From Algihabitans sp965233705 (GTDB taxonomy: Bacteria; Pseudomonadota; Alphaproteobacteria; Kiloniellales; DSM-21159), in the NCBI GenBank assembly GCA_965233705.1, contig CBDDTF010000001.1, positions 434,001 through 498,000 of the forward strand: a DNA stretch of 64,000 nt, in the 5' to 3' direction. Below the pieces are notes generated by a model. The model was not told the DNA's origin and ran no database searches. It saw only the letters and a list, made by a program, of their open reading frames with translations. How positions within the stretch are numbered: position 1 is the first letter of the stretch; each line of letters begins with the position of its first letter. Shown one piece after another: positions 60,097 to 64,000 of this stretch. Both the position numbers and the translations under genes were made by a program.

Positions 60097-61530
60097 CTAC
60101 CAGAGCAGATGCAGCAGCGCCACGAAGGCCGAGCAGAACAGCAGTGCCAGCAGGGTATAGACGCCGTTCCAGCCGCGCCCGATGGCGCCCGGGGTGCGGC
60201 CCGACAGGCGGCCGATCATCATGGTCGCCACCGCCGCCGGGGAGGAGCCGACGGTGATGCCCCAGCCGATCACCAGGCTGAGCCCCAGCACCGTGGGGTC
60301 GACGCCGAAGCGCGCGGGATCGCCGATCACCGCCGCCAGCACCGTCACGGTGATCAGCGAGTTGGCGCCGAGCTGTCCCACGCCGACCACCAGCCAGGGC
60401 AGGACGGCGGGAATCACCACGGCCGGCAGCTCGGCCCGGTCGAGCAGGGCCTGCACCCCGGTCTGCGGCAGCAGCGCCGCAATCACCGCGCCCAGGAAGG
60501 CGGCGTTGCCCAGCACGGCGATCTCGCCGTTCTGCCGCGGCACGCTGCGCGAGAGATAGCGCCCCATACGCAGCGCGCTCTGGCTCCAGCCGCTGCCCAG
60601 CGCGATCCAGCCCAGGGCGATCAACGGGACCACCAGGATCACGCCGTGCACCAGTTGCCCCTGGGTCGTCTCCTCGACCAGCAGGGCGAGCCCGAAGACC
60701 AGGGCCAGCAGGCCCAGCAGCGGCGCCAGGCTGCGCCAGTGGAAGGGCTCGACATCGGCGCGGCGGCGCGGCCGCGGCATGGTCAGGCGGTCGAGCAGCC
60801 AGCCCAGCGCCAGCACGCCCAGCGTCGCCAGGGTGCCGAGCAGCACCATGGCCGGCCAGGAGGCCGCGGCGACCGCGGTGGTCACGATGGCGTAGGCCAC
60901 GGTCAGCGGGCACCAGAACATCAGGGTGGAGAAGCCGCGCAGCACTGCGAGCAGCATGCGCTTCTCGCGGATCGCCTGGATCCGCGCGTCGCCGCCGGCG
61001 GCCTCCAGGGTGTTGGAGTCGCGCACCATGCCGCAGAGCAGGGCCACCGCGCCGAAGTTGAGGATCGCGCCGAACAGCGTGCCGCCCAGACTCATCGCCG
61101 CGTAGCGCCGGCCGGGCGGCTGCTGCGCCAGCAGGCGGCCGGTGTCGAGGATCGTCGGCGAGCTGCGCGCCGCCTCGCGCAGCGCGCCGAGGGCCGAGAA
61201 GAGGGCGGCCAGGAAGGCCGCACGCGACAGCGCCGTGACCAGCTCGTCCCCGCTCACCTGGAACTGCAGCACCGCGACGGCGGCGATGGCCGCCCCGGCA
61301 CCGAGGTGCAGCCAGGCCGTGCGGCTCAGGCGGTCGGCCTGCAGCAGCAGGTAGAGCGCCAGCGCGCCCACGGTGGCCGGCACCAGCAGCGTCCGGCCGC
61401 TCAGCGCCAGGGTCAGCACGCCCACCCAGATGACCAGGATCGCCACGCCCGCCAGCCGGTCGCGCCAGGGCGCGCGCGCCTGGCCGTCGTCCGATGGCGG
61501 CGGCCCCGCTGCCTCCTCTACCTCCGACAC
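60097..61530 (-). CDS. Polytopic membrane transporter-like protein
   Basis: A 477-residue protein with about 12 hydrophobic segments and a short charged N-terminus (VSEVEEAAGPPPSDDGQARA). Features such as LPAVVIPAVLPWLVVGVGQLGANSLITV and LVIGWGITVGSSPAAVATMMIG resemble the substrate loops of ion-transporter (DASS/ArsB-type) permeases, but I cannot assign a family firmly. AAGGAG lies 6 bases before the GTG at 61530, which decides the start. It is placed between two catabolic plus-strand units and divergent from the SDR gene, so it may carry the substrate or product. Confidence 0.8.
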   Translation of the reverse strand: MSEVEEAAGPPPSDDGQARAPWRDRLAGVAILVIWVGVLTLALSGRTLLVPATVGALALYLLLQADRLSRTAWLHLGAGAAIAAVAVLQFQVSGDELVTALSRAAFLAALFSALGALREAARSSPTILDTGRLLAQQPPGRRYAAMSLGGTLFGAILNFGAVALLCGMVRDSNTLEAAGGDARIQAIREKRMLLAVLRGFSTLMFWCPLTVAYAIVTTAVAAASWPAMVLLGTLATLGVLALGWLLDRLTMPRPRRRADVEPFHWRSLAPLLGLLALVFGLALLVEETTQGQLVHGVILVVPLIALGWIALGSGWSQSALRMGRYLSRSVPRQNGEIAVLGNAAFLGAVIAALLPQTGVQALLDRAELPAVVIPAVLPWLVVGVGQLGANSLITVTVLAAVIGDPARFGVDPTVLGLSLVIGWGITVGSSPAAVATMMIGRLSGRTPGAIGRGWNGVYTLLALLFCSAFVALLHLLW

Positions 61531-61571
61531 CCGGATCTCCTTCTTCCTCGTCCAACCGAGAGACTGCGACC

Positions 61572-62351
61572 ATGACCGAGACGCCCGCCCCCGACCAGCC
61601 GCATCGCGACCGACCACAACCCGACCGGCACCATCGCGCCACCGCGCTCGTGACCGGCGGCAGCGCCGGGATCGGGCGCGCGATCGTCGACCGCCTCGCC
61701 GCCGAGGGCTGCCGCGTGGTTACCCTCGACCGCGCGCCGCTGGCCGATCCGCCGGCCGGCGTCGAGGGCCACCAAGTGGACTTCGCCGACCCGGCGGCGG
61801 CCGAGGCGCTGCTGGCCGAGCTGGCGGCGCGCCACAGCTTCGGCATCGTGGTCGCCAACGTCGGCCAGTGCATCAACGCGAGCCTGGCCGAGACGCGCTG
61901 GCAGGACATGGCGCGTCTGGCCGAGGTCAACCTGACCTCGGCGATCCTGGCGGCCCAGGCCGCCCTGCCGGCGATGCGGCGCCACGGCTACGGACGCATC
62001 GTCGGCATCGCCAGCCGCGCCGCCCTGGGCAAGCCGAACCGCACGGCCTACGCCGCGACCAAGGCCGGGATGATCGGGCTGATCCGCACCTGGGCGCAGG
62101 AGCTGGCGCGCGACGGCATCACCTGCAACGCGGTGGCGCCCGGCCCGATCGAGACCGAGCTGTTCCGCACCAACAACCCGCCCGGGGCGCCGCAGACCGT
62201 CAAGATTGTGGAGTCGATCCCGGTCGGCCGCATGGGCAGCCCGGCGGAGGTGGCGCGCGCCGTCGCCTTCTTCGCCGCGCCCGAGGCCGGCTTCGTGACC
62301 GGCCAGACGCTGTTCGTCTGCGGCGGCGCCTCGCTCGGCGCGCCGGCCTGA
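61572..62351 (+). CDS. Short-chain dehydrogenase/reductase
   Basis: A 259-residue NAD(P)-dependent SDR. It has the cofactor motif TGGSAGIGRAIVDRLAAEG near residue 28, VVANVGQCI in place of NNAG, Ser in VGIASRAALG and the catalytic YAATKAGMIGLIR, plus the PG motif AVAPGPIETELF. The 22-residue N-terminal tail is rich in Pro, His and Asp. FabG-like, it probably oxidises or reduces a 3-hydroxy/3-oxo acyl intermediate of this cluster. The gene starts 41 bp from the divergent transporter gene. Confidence 0.92.
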   Translation: MTETPAPDQPHRDRPQPDRHHRATALVTGGSAGIGRAIVDRLAAEGCRVVTLDRAPLADPPAGVEGHQVDFADPAAAEALLAELAARHSFGIVVANVGQCINASLAETRWQDMARLAEVNLTSAILAAQAALPAMRRHGYGRIVGIASRAALGKPNRTAYAATKAGMIGLIRTWAQELARDGITCNAVAPGPIETELFRTNNPPGAPQTVKIVESIPVGRMGSPAEVARAVAFFAAPEAGFVTGQTLFVCGGASLGAPA

Positions 62352-62363
62352 GGAGCTTTGCCC

Positions 62364-63347
62364 ATGCACTACATCGACATCGCCCACCCCGGCGGCCCGG
62401 AGGTGCTGGTGCTGCGCGAGGGCCCGGCGCCGGAGCCCGGCCCCGGCGAGGTGCTGATCCGCGTCGCCGCCGCCGGCGTCAACCGTCCCGACCTGCGCCA
62501 GCGCCAGGGCAGCTATCCGCCGCCGCCCGGCGCCTCGCCGGTGCCGGGCCTGGAGGTGGCGGGCAGGGTCGCCGCCGTCGGGGCGGAGGTCGACTGGCCG
62601 GCGGTCGGCACGGCGGTCTGCGCCCTGACGCCCGGCGGCGGCTATGCCGAGTTCTGCACGGCTCCGGCCGCCCAGTGCCTGCCGATCCCGGCCGGCCTCG
62701 ACGACCTTGCCGCCGCGGCGCTGCCCGAGACCCTCTTCACGGTCTGGTACAACCTCTTCATGCGCGCCGGCCTGAAGGCGGGCGAGCGGGTGCTGATCCA
62801 CGGCGGCACCTCGGGCATCGGCAGCATCGCGCTGCAACTGGCCGCCGCCTTCGGCGCCACGCCCTACGCCACCGCCGCCGGCGCCGAGAAGTGCGCGGTC
62901 TGCCGAAGGCTCGGCGCCGTGCTGGCGGTCGACCGCGAGCGCGCGGACTTCGAGTCGGTCCTGCTGGAGGCCACCGGCGGCGCCGGGGTCGATGTGATCC
63001 TCGACATCGTCGGCGGCGACTACGTGGCGAAGAATCTGCGGCTGCTGGCCACCCACGGCCGGCTCGCCCAGGTCTCCTTCCTCAAGCCCAGCGAGGTGAC
63101 GATCGACGCCAAGCTGCTGATGACCAAGTGCCTGACCTGGACCGGCTCGACCCTGCGCCCGCGCAGCCTGACGGAGAAGGCCGAAATCGCGCGCCAGCTT
63201 CGCCGCGACGTCTGGCCGCTGCTGCAGGCCGGGCGCATCGCGCCGCTGGTGCAGACGAGCGTCCCGCTGGCGCAGGCCGCCGAGGCGCACCGCCTGATGG
63301 AGAGCGGCCGGCTGATCGGCAAGGTCGTGCTGAGCCTGCCGGCCTGA
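62364..63347 (+). CDS. Quinone oxidoreductase-like zinc-independent alcohol dehydrogenase family protein
   Basis: A 327-residue medium-chain reductase of the QOR/PIG3 group. Marks are AAAGVNRPDLRQRQGSYPPP, PGLEVAGRVAAVG, the NADPH-binding ERVLIHGGTSGIGSIALQLA near residue 140, and DVILDIVGGDYVAKNLRLLA. It lacks the zinc ligands of alcohol dehydrogenases. It reduces quinones or enones with NADPH. AGGAG 8 bases before the ATG at 62364 fixes the start. It follows the SDR by 12 bp, forming a two-gene unit. Confidence 0.93.
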   Translation: MHYIDIAHPGGPEVLVLREGPAPEPGPGEVLIRVAAAGVNRPDLRQRQGSYPPPPGASPVPGLEVAGRVAAVGAEVDWPAVGTAVCALTPGGGYAEFCTAPAAQCLPIPAGLDDLAAAALPETLFTVWYNLFMRAGLKAGERVLIHGGTSGIGSIALQLAAAFGATPYATAAGAEKCAVCRRLGAVLAVDRERADFESVLLEATGGAGVDVILDIVGGDYVAKNLRLLATHGRLAQVSFLKPSEVTIDAKLLMTKCLTWTGSTLRPRSLTEKAEIARQLRRDVWPLLQAGRIAPLVQTSVPLAQAAEAHRLMESGRLIGKVVLSLPA

Positions 63348-63360
63348 GTCCTGCGGACCT

Positions 63361-63392
63361 GCCGCCCGCCGGCTGGGCCCCGGCCGGGCGGC
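63361..63392. terminator. Hairpin between convergent QOR and DUF35 genes
   Basis: GCCGCCCG (63361-63368) faces CGGGCGGC (63385-63392) in the 62-bp convergent gap. It is followed by more GC-rich palindromic sequence but no T-run; likely a bidirectional stop. Confidence 0.45.
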
Positions 63393-63409
63393 CGCTGGGC
63401 CGGGCGGCG

Positions 63410-63832
63410 TCACGCCGCCGGCTGGGGCACGAACTTGGTGCCGTAGCGGACCACGCCTTCCTGGTCGTAGAGGCGGCGCACCTCGGCGCGCAGCGGTGTG
63501 CCGATCGCCAGGCTGTCGGGGTCGGCGTCGGCGATCTGGGCGATGATTCGCGGCCCCTCGCGCAGCTCGACCACGCCGACCACGATGGTGCCGGTCATGG
63601 TCTGCTGGTCGTCGAACTCCGCCGGGGCGCCGCCGCGCGCGATCACCGTGAAGGTGTAGAGGCGACCCTCGCCCGACAGCGCCTCGACGGCGAAGTCGGT
63701 ACCGCCGCAGCCGGGGCACTGCGGACGCTGCGGGTAGATCAGCGTGTCGCAGCCCCGGCAGCGCGCCGCCTCGAGCCGCAGACGCTGGCCCAGGCTGGCG
63801 CCGAACATCGGCAGGGAGATGTAGGAGCTCAT
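63410..63832 (-). CDS. DUF35 OB-fold/zinc-ribbon acyl-CoA-associated protein
   Basis: A 140-residue protein with an N-terminal rubredoxin-like zinc ribbon (ARCRGCDTLIYPQRPQCPGCGG) and an OB-fold (GEGRLYTFTVIARGG, VVELREGPRIIAQIADA). DUF35 proteins form complexes with thiolase or HMG-CoA-synthase-like enzymes, donating CoA or organising the active site. Its ATG overlaps the stop of the upstream partner gene (ATGA), as expected for such pairs. Confidence 0.93.
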   Translation of the reverse strand: MSSYISLPMFGASLGQRLRLEAARCRGCDTLIYPQRPQCPGCGGTDFAVEALSGEGRLYTFTVIARGGAPAEFDDQQTMTGTIVVGVVELREGPRIIAQIADADPDSLAIGTPLRAEVRRLYDQEGVVRYGTKFVPQPAA

Positions 63833-64000
63833 GCCGTGCCTCCGAAGCGGCTGGAAAGCATGCGCCGGTGGCGCAGGTAGTCGAGGTAGCCGACCTCGCG
63901 GCCGGCCGCCGCGCAGGCCGCCAGGCTGCGCCCGTCCGCCGGCGCGCCGCGCGGCCCGGCCGTCAGCTCCAGGGCCGTGCCGCCGCCGCCCAATGCCACC
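63829..64000 (-). CDS. C-terminal end of the DUF35 partner (thiolase or HMG-CoA-synthase-like), partial
   Basis: Open from the right window edge to a TGA overlapping the DUF35 start; 56 residues are visible, containing LGGGGTALELTAG and ending VGYLDYLRHRRMLSSRFGGT followed by a final Ala. The tail YLDYLRHRRML resembles the end of hydroxymethylglutaryl-CoA-synthase-like proteins that pair with DUF35 more than it does classic thiolases. Too short to be certain. Confidence 0.6.
   Translation of the reverse strand, partial: VALGGGGTALELTAGPRGAPADGRSLAACAAAGREVGYLDYLRHRRMLSSRFGGTA

Overview
The window reads as chromosomal DNA of a high-GC (roughly 70 percent by eye) alphaproteobacterium, most like the Rhodospirillales and relatives. 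The grounds are base composition, DUF1491, heavy use of tripartite (TRAP) and NMT1-type ABC transporters, an NnrS/NnrU/NsrR nitric-oxide set, and many acyl-CoA genes. About 53 protein genes are packed densely, many with 1-11 bp overlaps. I found no rRNA, tRNA, CRISPR array, insertion sequence, transposase or phage gene.

Layout. 1-3.6 kb: end of an unidentified gene, then queA-tgt-queG, the last steps of tRNA queuosine synthesis. 3.5-6.6 kb: small lipoprotein, SpmA/SpmB-like gate-domain membrane protein, DUF1491, hemerythrin. 6.7-13.2 kb (minus): dctP-dctQ-dctM TRAP importer, amidase, small membrane protein and 2-hydroxyacid dehydrogenase. 13.6-29.9 kb: a catabolic block containing an aconitase-family hydratase, a GntR regulator, a SnoaL-like protein, a cyclic amidohydrolase, a cysteine hydrolase (carbamoylsarcosine/maleamate amidase type), a His-rich COG0523 GTPase, and a minus-strand run of C-C lyase, ABC importer, flavoprotein, MmgE/PrpD dehydratase and AbrB-type membrane protein. 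Near-identical TGT-N2-ACA operators lie before the three main transcription units, so I propose one GntR-controlled regulon. 30.2-34.5 kb: Crp/Fnr-type regulator, DUF488, two tiny membrane proteins, NsrR, NnrS and NnrU, a nitric-oxide response island. 34.5-44.9 kb: phosphoribosyltransferase, a second TRAP importer, aminotransferase, aldehyde dehydrogenase, Lrp/AsnC regulator and eutB-eutC, matching part of the known ectoine catabolic clusters (asnC-ssd-atf plus eutBC) without eutA/D/E or enuR. 45.2-64 kb: two acyl-CoA blocks around a TAXI-type TRAP importer, with ligases, hydratase, 3-hydroxyacyl-CoA dehydrogenase, IpdAB-like CoA-transferase pair, CaiB/BaiF transferase, AidB-like acyl-CoA dehydrogenase, SDR, quinone oxidoreductase and DUF35, running off the edge in a DUF35 partner gene.

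Two genome-scale patterns stand out. First, intergenic gaps carry a family of palindromic elements (about 60-70 bp) bounded by CTAG, in two sequence types (AGAGTGAT...ATCACTCT and AGAGCAG...CTGCTCT). In six genes the element's terminal CTAG supplies the TAG stop codon. Second, at least eleven loci carry tandem repeats of 12-18 bp units (mostly exactly 15 bp), inside genes as in-frame pentapeptide repeats and also in non-coding gaps, one of them in the signal peptide of a lipoprotein and one in a tgt/queG reading-frame overlap. These two patterns, with the GntR regulon, are the parts most worth following up.
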